From Marivita sp051251565 (GTDB lineage: Bacteria > Pseudomonadota > Alphaproteobacteria > Rhodobacterales > Rhodobacteraceae): a stretch of DNA of 64,000 nt. Made by a program: the position numbers and the translations under genes. Position 1 is the stretch's first letter; each line of letters begins with the position of its first letter. The notes below the pieces were generated by a model. The model made no database searches. It saw nothing but the letters and a program-made list of their open reading frames with translations, and had not been told where the DNA came from. Location: positions 124,001 to 188,000 of the forward strand of contig NZ_JBPOFB010000004.1 of the NCBI RefSeq assembly GCF_051251565.1, in the 5' to 3' direction. Positions 1 to 8,326 of the stretch are shown here, piece by piece.

Positions 1-720
1 GTGCCGGTGCCCGGCCCGCAGAATGGCCGTTATGCCGCAGAGCCGAAATCGGGCCTCACCAGCTTGACCGAATTCGAAAGCGGACGGCACACATACAATG
101 CCTCCGTGCAACTGGCGACCGATATTGGTGATACGGTCAAACGGATCGACGGCACCGAAGTGCCCTTGCTTGCACCTTGGGGGGATGCAGGCGGCCGGGC
201 CCAACAGGGCAAGACGGCGGCCAATGCGCCGTCTGCTCCGATGCCAGCAGCCCGTCAGGCCGAGTTTGAGGCCCGCTCAGCCGCCCCTGCTGTGGGGGAG
301 GCGTCGGACAAGCATTCCGAAGCACACGGCGAAGCGCCCAACGTCAAAGCCAAGGCAAAACCTGCCTCGGGCGCGGCTGCCACCAAATCCGACACCGATG
401 CAGCGTCCGGCGCAGATGCGGCATCGGGGCTGAAACCCGCCACGCTCGATGCGGCGCGCGATGGCACCGGCGATGACCTCAAGCGGATCAAGGGCGTGGG
501 GCCGAAACTGGCCGCGCTGTGCAATGGTTTGGGCTTTTTCCATTTTGACCAGATCGCCAGCTGGACTGACGAAGAAGTGGCGTGGGTGGACCAGAATCTC
601 GAAGGGTTCAAAGGCCGCGTTTCGCGCGATAATTGGGTCGAACAGGCCAAGACACTTGCCTCAGGCGGCGAGACAGAGTTTTCTGCACGTGTCAAGAAAG
701 GTGATGTTTACAACACCTAA
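1..720 (+). CDS. nuoE: NADH-quinone oxidoreductase subunit E, C-terminal part (5' truncated by window edge)
   Basis: This is the 3' portion of nuoE, the 24-kDa [2Fe-2S] subunit of the complex I NADH-oxidising arm. The fragment opens with the GPQNGRYAAEP segment that ends the thioredoxin-like core in Rhodobacterales NuoE, so the Cys ligands lie upstream of the window and base 1 is not a true start. After about residue 60 comes an Ala/Lys-rich low-complexity linker, then a compact C-terminal module (fragment residues 144-237) with the helix-hairpin-helix signature IKGVGPKL. The same module, about 71 percent identical, recurs in the next gene. Such tailed NuoE proteins are known in this order; the function of the tail is not known to me. 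The gene ends 28 bp before its neighbour, which suggests one transcript. Confidence 0.9.
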   Translation: MPVPGPQNGRYAAEPKSGLTSLTEFESGRHTYNASVQLATDIGDTVKRIDGTEVPLLAPWGDAGGRAQQGKTAANAPSAPMPAARQAEFEARSAAPAVGEASDKHSEAHGEAPNVKAKAKPASGAAATKSDTDAASGADAASGLKPATLDAARDGTGDDLKRIKGVGPKLAALCNGLGFFHFDQIASWTDEEVAWVDQNLEGFKGRVSRDNWVEQAKTLASGGETEFSARVKKGDVYNT

Positions 721-748
721 CATCTGAACACGGTCAGGGAGAGTACGA

Positions 749-1612
749 ATGCAACAACAGAAATCTGGTATGGGGTGCCAACTCGGGTCATGGGCCTTGG
801 CCGCAGGTGTGGGCCTTTTGGTCTTTATCCTTTTGCTGCTCATTGGCGACTGGGGCCTTATCGGAGCGATCTTCATGGCGGGTCTGGCCTTTGCCGTGCT
901 TGGCCTCGTGTTCAGCTGGATCTTCTGCCGCGATCTGCCCGCACCCCGTGGGGCTGGCAATATTGATGCATCGGGGGCCCGCGACACCGTAGCATCCGCG
1001 CCTGCCGCCGCCGCACCAAAGGCCGCATCACCCAGCGCTCCGTCTCCGTCCGTAGCGCCCGCACCGACAGCGGATGCCAACACAAGCCCGGCCAAGGCTG
1101 CGCCAGTTGCTTCTGGGGCGGCTGCGCTCAAGCCGTCGGCGCCTCTTGCCGGTCAAGACGAATTGGCGTCCCGCAAGGGCGCGTGGAAATACGAAGGCGA
1201 TGGCGGCACCGCTGAACCCAAGGCCACAAAACCAAAGGCTGCCAAAGCGGCCGCGAAACCTGCGGCCGCCAAAGAGGCCACGCCGGATTTTGATGGCGAC
1301 GGCAAGATCGAAGGCGAGGCCGAAGGCATCAAGCCGGAAACCCTGTCTGCTGCACGCGATGGTGGGCCGGACAACCTCAAGGAAATCAAAGGAATTGGCC
1401 CGAAACTGGAGCAGCTTTTGCACTCCATGGGCTTTTACCATTTCGACCAGATTGCCAATTGGACCGCCGATGAGGTGGCGTGGGTCAATGCCAATCTTCA
1501 GGGCTTCAAGGGTCGCGTGACCCGTGACACCTGGGTCGAACAAGCGAAGATCCTCGCCTCAGGTGCGGAAACCGAGTTCTCGAAACGGGTAGACAAGGGC
1601 GACGTTTACTAA
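749..1612 (+). CDS. Membrane-anchored protein with HhH module duplicated from the NuoE tail
   Basis: The product is 287 aa. Two adjacent hydrophobic segments (about residues 15-32 and 36-60) form a membrane hairpin. They are followed by an Ala/Pro/Lys-rich linker (65-178), a calcium-loop-like DFDGDGKIEGEA stretch (180-191), and a C-terminal helix-hairpin-helix module (194-287, signature IKGIGPKL) matching the NuoE tail at 67 of 94 positions by my count. The start follows a GGGAGAG ribosome site. It lies between nuoE and nuoF, so it is probably co-transcribed with complex I. It may be an accessory or assembly protein that tethers something at the membrane, but that is inference. Gene fission or duplication from nuoE is the likely origin of the C-terminal part. 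Confidence 0.85.
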   Translation: MQQQKSGMGCQLGSWALAAGVGLLVFILLLLIGDWGLIGAIFMAGLAFAVLGLVFSWIFCRDLPAPRGAGNIDASGARDTVASAPAAAAPKAASPSAPSPSVAPAPTADANTSPAKAAPVASGAAALKPSAPLAGQDELASRKGAWKYEGDGGTAEPKATKPKAAKAAAKPAAAKEATPDFDGDGKIEGEAEGIKPETLSAARDGGPDNLKEIKGIGPKLEQLLHSMGFYHFDQIANWTADEVAWVNANLQGFKGRVTRDTWVEQAKILASGAETEFSKRVDKGDVY

Positions 1613-1630
1613 CAGGGATCAGATCCAGAC

Positions 1631-1849
1631 ATGGACCGTGACGCAGAGTTGAAACGACAGGGGCAACGAGCCGCCCTGCTTATTGCTGGCGTCGCGATCT
1701 TCTGGGTCCTGATCATCGCCATCGGGGACGCGTATGACTGGCCACTCCGGACACGCGCGTTCTTTGACCTTGTGGTGCTTGCCGGTTTCGGCATGGGGAT
1801 TTGGAAATCTATTCAAATTTGGCGCGCGCGCCAAGCGGACAAGGAATGA
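1631..1849 (+). CDS. Small membrane protein of nuo cluster, DUF5337-like
   Basis: The 72-aa product has a short charged N terminus and two hydrophobic segments (about residues 15-32 and 43-59), with a basic C-terminal tail, so it is predicted to be an inner-membrane hairpin. It sits between the HhH membrane gene and nuoF, and its TGA precedes the nuoF ATG by three bases. Proteins of this size and position occur in Rhodobacterales nuo clusters and are, to my recollection, the DUF5337 family; no function is established. Retention inside the operon suggests an accessory or assembly role in complex I, which is inference only. Confidence 0.8.
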   Translation: MDRDAELKRQGQRAALLIAGVAIFWVLIIAIGDAYDWPLRTRAFFDLVVLAGFGMGIWKSIQIWRARQADKE

Positions 1850-1852
1850 ACG

Positions 1853-3151
1853 ATGCTGACCGATCAGGACCGGATCTTTACCAATATCTACGGGATGCAC
1901 GACCGGACCCTCAAGGGTGCGCAGGCGCGCGGCCATTGGGACGGGACAGCGGCCATTATCAAGAAAGGCCGTGAGTGGATCATCGACGAGATGAAAGCCA
2001 GCGGTCTGCGGGGCCGGGGTGGCGCGGGCTTTCCGACTGGTCTGAAGTGGTCATTCATGCCCAAGGAAAGCGATGGACGTCCAAGCTATCTGGTGGTCAA
2101 TGCTGACGAATCTGAGCCGGGCACCTGCAAGGACCGCGAAATCATGCGCCACGACCCGCACACGCTGGTCGAAGGCTGTCTGATCGCGTCTTTCGCGATG
2201 CAGGCGCATGCGTGCTATATCTACATTCGCGGTGAATATATCCGCGAGAAAGAAGCGCTTCAGGCAGCGATTGACGAAGCCTATGATGCCGGTCTTGTTG
2301 GCAAGAATGCCGCCGGGTCGGGATGGGATTTTGAAATCTATCTGCATCACGGTGCAGGTGCCTATATTTGTGGCGAGGAAACCGCGCTGCTCGAAAGCCT
2401 CGAAGGCAAAAAGGGCATGCCGCGCATGAAGCCGCCTTTCCCGGCGGGGTCTGGCCTTTATGGCTGCCCAACCACGGTGAACAACGTGGAATCGATTGCT
2501 GTTGTGCCGACGATCCTGCGTCGGGGCGGTGAATGGTTCGCGGGCTTTGGCCGTCCCAACAATGCGGGCACCAAACTGTTTGCGATCTCGGGACATGTGA
2601 ACAACCCTTGCGTGGTTGAGGAATCCATGTCGATCCCCTTTGAAGAGCTGATTGAAAAGCACTGCGGCGGCATTCGCGGCGGGTGGGACAACCTCAAGGC
2701 GGTCATTCCCGGCGGATCGTCTGTGCCCTGCGTGCGCGGCGAAAACATGCGCGATGCGATCATGGATTTCGACTATTTGCGTGGCGAACTTGGCTCGGGC
2801 CTTGGCACTGCTGCCGTGATCGTGATGGACAAAGACACTGACATCATCAAGGCGATCTGGCGGCTGTCGAAGTTTTACAAGCACGAGAGCTGTGGCCAGT
2901 GCACGCCCTGCCGTGAAGGCACCGGCTGGATGATGCGGGTCATGGACCGTCTGGTGCGCGGCGAGGCCGAGGTCGACGAAATCGACATGCTGTTTGACGT
3001 AACCAAACAGGTCGAGGGCCACACGATTTGCGCGCTTGGCGATGCGGCGGCGTGGCCAATCCAGGGGCTTATCAAGAACTTCCGCGACGAAATCGAGGAC
3101 CGCATTAAGGCACAAAAGACCGGGCGCATCAGCGTGGTCGCTGCTGAGTAG
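1853..3151 (+). CDS. nuoF: NADH-quinone oxidoreductase subunit F
   Basis: NuoF (51-kDa subunit, 432 aa) binds NADH and FMN and carries Fe-S cluster N3 in the peripheral arm of complex I. The glycine-rich RGRGGAGFPTG segment (about residues 53-65) is the FMN/NADH site. ESCGQCTPCREGTGW (about 344-358) supplies three of the four N3 ligands, with the fourth Cys in the HTICALG segment near residue 390. Full length for the family. The start has an AAGGA site seven bases upstream and lies three bases after the stop of the DUF5337-like gene, so the two are translationally close. A 186-bp gap follows before the next gene, longer than most junctions in this cluster. Confidence 0.97.
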   Translation: MLTDQDRIFTNIYGMHDRTLKGAQARGHWDGTAAIIKKGREWIIDEMKASGLRGRGGAGFPTGLKWSFMPKESDGRPSYLVVNADESEPGTCKDREIMRHDPHTLVEGCLIASFAMQAHACYIYIRGEYIREKEALQAAIDEAYDAGLVGKNAAGSGWDFEIYLHHGAGAYICGEETALLESLEGKKGMPRMKPPFPAGSGLYGCPTTVNNVESIAVVPTILRRGGEWFAGFGRPNNAGTKLFAISGHVNNPCVVEESMSIPFEELIEKHCGGIRGGWDNLKAVIPGGSSVPCVRGENMRDAIMDFDYLRGELGSGLGTAAVIVMDKDTDIIKAIWRLSKFYKHESCGQCTPCREGTGWMMRVMDRLVRGEAEVDEIDMLFDVTKQVEGHTICALGDAAAWPIQGLIKNFRDEIEDRIKAQKTGRISVVAAE

Positions 3152-3337
3152 TCTCGTTAGAGGCAGGTGTCGGGGATGTGGCCTAGCAGGCGGCATTCCG
3201 ACACTTCCCCATGCGCCTCTTGGCCCCTATGATTTCTGTTGCTGATGATTGGCCTTTGGCTGCGTGCTAAGGATGCTCTTGCGCTTGGGGTCGCTCACGG
3301 TGCATGGTGCGGCAAGAGATGACAAAAGGACAACACC

Positions 3338-3670
3338 ATGAAAGCAACATGGGCAGTGGGCGCAGTTTTCCTCGCTTTGACGGCATGTGGCCAAGGTGAC
3401 CTTGACACCGTGACGTTCGAGGGCGCGCGATTCAGCGGTGACCTGCGGTCAGAGCGTTCGGACCGGACGTCCTTTGTGGCGACAGGCGGGCCGGCGTCGG
3501 TCAGCCTTGAAGGGGCGAAACAGGCTGCGGTTTACCAAGCTGTTCAGCATTGCATCGACCATTTGGGCAGTTCGGACATGGCGTGGGTGAACGGGCCGGA
3601 TGCCCCTGATGATACGCTTGTCATCGATAACAATAAAGTGGTGTTGACCGGCCAATGTATTGAGCCATAA
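3338..3670 (+). CDS. Predicted lipoprotein in nuo cluster
   Basis: The 110-aa product begins with a classic lipoprotein signal peptide: basic N terminus, hydrophobic core, and lipobox LTAC with the acylated Cys at residue 17. The mature part is about 93 residues, polar, with two further Cys (in QHCID and TGQCIEP) that could form a disulfide in the periplasm. An AAAGGA site precedes the ATG. I do not recognise a named family. It lies between nuoF and nuoG, and a second lipoprotein lies between nuoG and nuoH. The two share a loose layout (Ala-rich helix with a Cys in the middle, another Cys near the C terminus), so they may be distant paralogues. Confidence 0.75.
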   Translation: MKATWAVGAVFLALTACGQGDLDTVTFEGARFSGDLRSERSDRTSFVATGGPASVSLEGAKQAAVYQAVQHCIDHLGSSDMAWVNGPDAPDDTLVIDNNKVVLTGQCIEP

Positions 3671-3760
3671 AACACCGGGCTTTTCGACAAACTGATCCGT
3701 GATATTGAATAACACAGGCCGTCGTCCCCATATCGGGTGAACACGACGCTGGAAGGACTC

Positions 3761-4156
3761 ATGCGTATATTAACGGCTTCTCTGATCTTGGCGCTGTCCA
3801 TGGGGACACTGGCTTCGGCCAAGCCCGCGTTGCGTGATGTGCCCGAGATTGACAACGGATTGATGGTGGTCGCCATCGCCGACGCGATCCGCAAATCTTG
3901 CTCAGACATCAATGCGCGCCTCATTCGTGCCTATTCGGAATTGAACAGGCTCAAGGCGGTGGCGCGCGAACAAGGCTATACCGCAGACGAAGTCGAAGAC
4001 TACGTGACCTCGAAAGACGAAAAGGCGCGGATGAAAGTCAAAGCCGAGGACTATCTGCGATCCAAGGGCGTTCAGCCGGATGATCGCGGGGCGCTGTGCC
4101 GGTTCGGACAAAGCGAAATAGCGTCTGGAACGGCAATCGGTCAATTGCTCCGCTAA
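3761..4156 (+). CDS. Exported protein of nuo cluster, DUF5333-like
   Basis: The start chosen here is the ATG preceded by a strong GGAAGGA site four bases upstream, rather than an in-frame GTG 24 bases earlier. The 131-aa product has a Sec-type signal peptide ending around LASAKPA (about residue 22), then a helical mature domain with two Cys (in KSCSDI and GALCRFG) that probably form a periplasmic disulfide. The region around residues 60-115 is strongly charged and likely helical. Size and position match the DUF5333 family found in Rhodobacterales nuo clusters; no function is known to me. Confidence 0.78.
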   Translation: MRILTASLILALSMGTLASAKPALRDVPEIDNGLMVVAIADAIRKSCSDINARLIRAYSELNRLKAVAREQGYTADEVEDYVTSKDEKARMKVKAEDYLRSKGVQPDDRGALCRFGQSEIASGTAIGQLLR

Positions 4157-4355
4157 GGCGTGTTCTGCATGCGCATCTGTGTCAATGGATGCAGGTGCAG
4201 AAAAACCTGCCCCCGCGTCGATATTTCCCGTTTTCTTTTTGCCCGAAGATCTGGCCTATTCCGAATTGCCACGCTAGAAGGCGGACGACGTCAGCCGATC
4301 GCCTCTTTGCCACGGCATCGACTGCGCCAGCCAAATGGGAACAAAGGGCTCGGGC

Positions 4356-6377
4356 ATGTCTGACTTGCGCAAGATCATCATTGATGGAAACGAAGTTGAA
4401 GTAGACGGCGCGATGACGCTGATTCAGGCCTGCGAACAGGCTGGAATCGAAGTGCCGCGCTTTTGCTATCACGAACGTTTGTCCATCGCCGGAAACTGCC
4501 GGATGTGCCTTGTCGAAGTGGTCGGCGGTCCGCCCAAACCTGCGGCAAGCTGCGCGATGCAGGTCAAGGATTTGCGCCCCGGCCCCGAAGGTCAAGCGCC
4601 GGTTGTGAAGACCAATTCGCCCATGGTGAAAAAGGCCCGCGAAGGGGTGATGGAGTTCTTGCTCATCAACCACCCGCTGGATTGCCCGATCTGCGATCAG
4701 GGCGGCGAATGCGACCTTCAAGATCAGGCCATGGCGTATGGCGTCGATTTCAGCCGCTTCCGCGAACCCAAGCGTGCGACCGACGATCTTGATCTTGGTC
4801 CGCTTGTCGAAACGCATATGACGCGCTGCATTTCCTGCACCCGTTGCGTCCGCTTTACCACCGAGGTCGCGGGCATCAGCCAAATGGGCCAGACAGGCCG
4901 GGGCGAGGACAGCGAGATCACATCTTATCTGGGCGAGACGCTCAATTCCAACCTGCAAGGCAACATCATCGACCTGTGCCCGGTGGGCGCGCTGGTCTCC
5001 AAACCCTATGCCTTCACCGCCCGCCCTTGGGAACTGACCAAAACCGAATCCATCGACGTGATGGATGCGCTTGGGTCGAACATCCGGGTGGACACCAAAG
5101 GCCGCGAAGTCATGCGTTTTCTGCCGCGCAACCATGACGGCGTGAACGAGGAATGGATTTCCGACAAGACGCGCTTTGTCTGGGACGGGTTGCGCCGCCA
5201 GCGGTTGGATACGCCCTATATCCGCGAAAACGGCAAGCTGCGCGCAGCCACATGGCCCGAGGCGCTGACCAAAGCCGCCGCCGCCATGAAGGGCAAGAAA
5301 GTCGCCGGGCTTGTTGGTGATCTGGCCCCGGTCGAGGCGGCTTATGCTCTTAAAACGTTGATCGAGGGGCAGGGCGGCAAAGTCGAATGCCGCACCGATG
5401 GCGCAAAGCTGCCCATCGGAAATCGGTCCGGCTATGTCGGCACGGCGTCCATCGAAGACATCGACACGGCGGACAAGATCTTGCTGATCGGCACCAATCC
5501 GCGCGAAGAGGCGCCGGTGCTCAATGCACGCATCCGCAAGGCGTGGTCGGCGGGTGCTGATGTGATCATGGTCGGCGAAGCGGTCGATCTGACCTATGAC
5601 TACGAGCATATGGGCACAGGTCGCGCAGCGTTGGCCCATGTGGCCAATCTCGATATGACAGCCTTGCAGGACAAGTCTTGCATTCTGATCATCGGACAAG
5701 GCGCTCTGCGCGAGGCGGATGGCGCCGCTGTTCTGGCAATGGCTCAGGCAATCTGCGAAAAATCGGGCGACAAAAAGCTTTTGGTCCTGCACACGGCGGC
5801 TGGCCGCGTTGGGGCGATGGATGCGGGCTGCGTCACCGAGGGTGGCATGGACGCCGCCATCGACGGCGCAGAGGTGATCTACAACCTTGGTGCAGACGAG
5901 GTCGATATCGCGGCGGGTCCGTTTGTGATCTACCAAGGCTCGCATGGGGATCGCGGCGCACATCGCGCGGATATCATCCTGCCGGGGGCCGCCTATACCG
6001 AAGAGCAGGGGCTTTTCGTCAACACCGAAGGCCGCCCGCAACTGGCGCTGCGTGCCAGCTTTGCACCGGGCGAGGCCAAGGAAAACTGGGCCATCATTCG
6101 TGCGCTCTCTGCCGAACTGGATGCAACCCTGCCGTTTGACAGCCTTGCGCAACTGCGTCAGGCACTGGTCAAAGACGCGCCGCATCTGGCGCAAATCGAT
6201 ACGGTGCCGGAAAACGCGTGGGTGGTGGAACCTGCGGGCATGCTCGGGGATGCGGATTTCCGCAATGCCATTCACGACTTCTACCTGACCAACCCGATTG
6301 CGCGGTCCAGCACGCTCATGGCGGAACTCTCTGCGGGGGTCAAAGCCCGCAAGGACACCAAGATCGCGGCGGAGTGA
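4356..6377 (+). CDS. nuoG: NADH-quinone oxidoreductase subunit G
   Basis: NuoG (75-kDa subunit) carries one [2Fe-2S] and two [4Fe-4S] clusters that pass electrons from NuoF toward NuoI. The N-terminal ferredoxin-like domain has C-x10-C-x2-C around residues 35-50. The His/Cys cluster motif HPLDCPICDQGGEC starts near residue 106, and CISCTRC (about 158-164) with CPVGAL (about 208) ligates the next cluster. The C-terminal half is a degenerate molybdopterin-oxidoreductase-like domain. The 673-aa form starts at MSDLRK, the start usual for this order; an in-frame ATG seven codons earlier gives 680 aa and cannot be excluded. The 199-bp gap upstream contains a small hairpin (4191-4210) but no recognised gene. 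Confidence 0.96.
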   Translation: MSDLRKIIIDGNEVEVDGAMTLIQACEQAGIEVPRFCYHERLSIAGNCRMCLVEVVGGPPKPAASCAMQVKDLRPGPEGQAPVVKTNSPMVKKAREGVMEFLLINHPLDCPICDQGGECDLQDQAMAYGVDFSRFREPKRATDDLDLGPLVETHMTRCISCTRCVRFTTEVAGISQMGQTGRGEDSEITSYLGETLNSNLQGNIIDLCPVGALVSKPYAFTARPWELTKTESIDVMDALGSNIRVDTKGREVMRFLPRNHDGVNEEWISDKTRFVWDGLRRQRLDTPYIRENGKLRAATWPEALTKAAAAMKGKKVAGLVGDLAPVEAAYALKTLIEGQGGKVECRTDGAKLPIGNRSGYVGTASIEDIDTADKILLIGTNPREEAPVLNARIRKAWSAGADVIMVGEAVDLTYDYEHMGTGRAALAHVANLDMTALQDKSCILIIGQGALREADGAAVLAMAQAICEKSGDKKLLVLHTAAGRVGAMDAGCVTEGGMDAAIDGAEVIYNLGADEVDIAAGPFVIYQGSHGDRGAHRADIILPGAAYTEEQGLFVNTEGRPQLALRASFAPGEAKENWAIIRALSAELDATLPFDSLAQLRQALVKDAPHLAQIDTVPENAWVVEPAGMLGDADFRNAIHDFYLTNPIARSSTLMAELSAGVKARKDTKIAAE

Positions 6378-6382
6378 GCAGG

Positions 6383-6784
6383 GTGCGCCAACTGGCGGTC
6401 ATAACACCTGTCGCATTGGCAATGGTGGGCGGATTGTCCGGGTGCGACGCTGCACAAACTGCGCCACAACGGTTTGTTCCCGGGTATGAAGGGGTGCAAA
6501 CCACCCTTTTGGACGGGGATTTGGTCAAGTTCGATGTGGCGATGCGTGGTGCGCGCGGGCCGTCGGATGTGGAAAACTACGCCGAATGTGCGGCAGCGCA
6601 ATACGCGCTTATTCGGGGCTACGGATTTGCGCGTCATTTGCGCACAAATGTATACGAAGAGGCTGGCCTCTGGCGAGGAGATGCGGTTTACACCATCTCG
6701 TCGGCGCTGCCCCGTGGGGTGCGGACCATCGACGCCGAAGTCGTGACCGCCTCTTGCGTTGAAAACGGAATACCGATGGTTTGA
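6383..6784 (+). CDS. Predicted lipoprotein between nuoG and nuoH
   Basis: This 133-aa product starts at a GTG with GGAG eight bases upstream, embedded in the nuoG stop region; an alternative GTG overlapping the nuoG stop begins three codons earlier. It has a lipoprotein signal with lipobox LSGC near residue 21. The mature part contains two Cys (in YAECAAAQYA and TASCVENG). No named family is recognised. Its 3' end precedes the nuoH start by seven bases, so it is translated as part of the operon. A role in complex I assembly or in periplasmic interaction with the membrane arm is possible but unproven. Confidence 0.75.
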   Translation: MRQLAVITPVALAMVGGLSGCDAAQTAPQRFVPGYEGVQTTLLDGDLVKFDVAMRGARGPSDVENYAECAAAQYALIRGYGFARHLRTNVYEEAGLWRGDAVYTISSALPRGVRTIDAEVVTASCVENGIPMV

Positions 6785-6791
6785 GGACGTG

Positions 6792-7820
6792 ATGGCTGAC
6801 TTTCTTACCACCCCCCTGGGGATCGGCGTGATCATCGTGGCACAGTGCCTTGCGGTACTGGGCTTTGTGATGGTCAGCCTTTTGTTCCTCGTGTACGGCG
6901 ACCGGAAAATCTGGGCGGCTGTCCAGATGCGGCGCGGACCCAACGTTGTGGGGGCTTACGGCCTGCTGCAAACGGTGGCGGATGCGTTGAAATACGTGGT
7001 CAAAGAGGTGGTTGTCCCCGCCGGTGCGGACCGTCCGGTCTTTATGCTGGCGCCGATGACCTCGTTCGTTCTGGCGATGGTGGCTTGGGCGGTGATCCCG
7101 TTCAATGACAACTGGGTGCTGTCCGACATCAACGTGGCGATCCTGTTCGTCTTTGCCGTGTCCTCGCTCGAAGTGTACGGCGTGATCATGGGTGGGTGGG
7201 CGTCGAATTCCAAATACCCGTTCCTTGGCTCGTTGCGCTCTGCCGCGCAGATGATCTCGTACGAGGTGTCTTTGGGTCTGATCATCATTGGCATCATCAT
7301 CTCGACCGGATCGATGAATTTCGGTGACATCGTGCGTGCACAGGATGGCGATTACGGGTTCTTCTCGTGGTACTGGCTTCCGCATTTCCCGATGGTTTTC
7401 CTGTTCCTGATCAGTGCCTTAGCCGAAACCAACCGCCCGCCGTTTGACCTTCCCGAAGCAGAATCCGAACTGGTTGCGGGCTATCAGGTGGAATACTCGT
7501 CCACGCCGTTCCTGCTGTTCATGGCGGGGGAATATATCGCCATTTTCCTGATGTGCGCGCTGATGAGCCTGCTGTTCTTTGGCGGTTGGCTGTCGCCCAT
7601 TCCGGGCCTGCCGGATGGCGCATTGTGGATGGTCGGCAAAATGGCGTTCTTCTTCTTCATCTTCGCCATGGTGAAGGCGATCACGCCGCGCTACCGCTAT
7701 GACCAGCTGATGCGGATCGGTTGGAAAGTCTTCCTGCCGTTCTCGTTGGCGTGGGTGGTCTTCGTGGCATTCGCGGCGAAATTCGACTGGTTCTGGGGCG
7801 CTTTTGCGCGTTGGGTTTAA
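6792..7820 (+). CDS. nuoH: NADH-quinone oxidoreductase subunit H
   Basis: NuoH (ND1 homologue, 342 aa) is the membrane subunit joining the two arms of complex I and forms part of the quinone channel. It has about eight hydrophobic helices. The conserved charged loop AETNRPPFDLPEAESELVAG (about residues 209-228) is the family signature, and QMRRGPNVVG lies near residue 45. The ATG at 6792 has GAGGA just upstream and gives the usual family length; an in-frame ATG 33 bases earlier would add an implausible polar leader overlapping the lipoprotein gene. Confidence 0.97.
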   Translation: MADFLTTPLGIGVIIVAQCLAVLGFVMVSLLFLVYGDRKIWAAVQMRRGPNVVGAYGLLQTVADALKYVVKEVVVPAGADRPVFMLAPMTSFVLAMVAWAVIPFNDNWVLSDINVAILFVFAVSSLEVYGVIMGGWASNSKYPFLGSLRSAAQMISYEVSLGLIIIGIIISTGSMNFGDIVRAQDGDYGFFSWYWLPHFPMVFLFLISALAETNRPPFDLPEAESELVAGYQVEYSSTPFLLFMAGEYIAIFLMCALMSLLFFGGWLSPIPGLPDGALWMVGKMAFFFFIFAMVKAITPRYRYDQLMRIGWKVFLPFSLAWVVFVAFAAKFDWFWGAFARWV

Positions 7821-7831
7821 GGAGAGTAGAC

Positions 7832-8326
7832 ATGACGCAGATCGATTACGGACGCGCGGCAAAATACTTCCTGCTGCAAGACTTTTACCAGGGCATGAAG
7901 CTGGGCCTGAAATACTTCTTCGCCCCCAAGGCGACGCTCAACTACCCACATGAAAAGGGGCCTTTGTCCCCACGGTTCCGCGGCGAACACGCGCTGCGCC
8001 GCTATCCCAACGGCGAAGAACGCTGCATCGCGTGTAAACTTTGTGAAGCGATCTGTCCGGCGCAGGCGATCACGATTGATGCCGAACCCCGCGATGACGG
8101 CTCGCGCCGCACCACGCGCTATGACATCGACATGACCAAATGTATCTACTGCGGCTTCTGCCAAGAGGCCTGTCCGGTGGATGCGATTGTCGAAGGTCCG
8201 AATTTCGAGTTCTCGACCGAAACGCGCGAAGAGCTGTACTACGACAAGGCGAAGCTTCTGGATAACGGCGACCGCTGGGAAGCCGAAATTGCGCGCAACC
8301 TCGAACTGGATGCGCCGTACCGATGA
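7832..8326 (+). CDS. nuoI: NADH-quinone oxidoreductase subunit I
   Basis: NuoI (164 aa) is the ferredoxin-like subunit holding clusters N6a and N6b between NuoG and the quinone site. Two C-x2-C-x2-C-x3-CP motifs are plain: CIACKLCEAICP (about residues 65-76) and CIYCGFCQEACP (about 104-115). AAGGAG precedes the ATG by seven bases, and the start lies eleven bases after nuoH. The last four bases overlap the start of the next gene (ATGA), which points to translational coupling. Confidence 0.97.
   Translation: MTQIDYGRAAKYFLLQDFYQGMKLGLKYFFAPKATLNYPHEKGPLSPRFRGEHALRRYPNGEERCIACKLCEAICPAQAITIDAEPRDDGSRRTTRYDIDMTKCIYCGFCQEACPVDAIVEGPNFEFSTETREELYYDKAKLLDNGDRWEAEIARNLELDAPYR

Noticed and set aside
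4182..6275. Open frame of 697 codons on the minus strand opposite nuoG
   Set aside because: It mirrors the codon pattern of nuoG, shows no protein motif and is antisense to an unmistakable gene.
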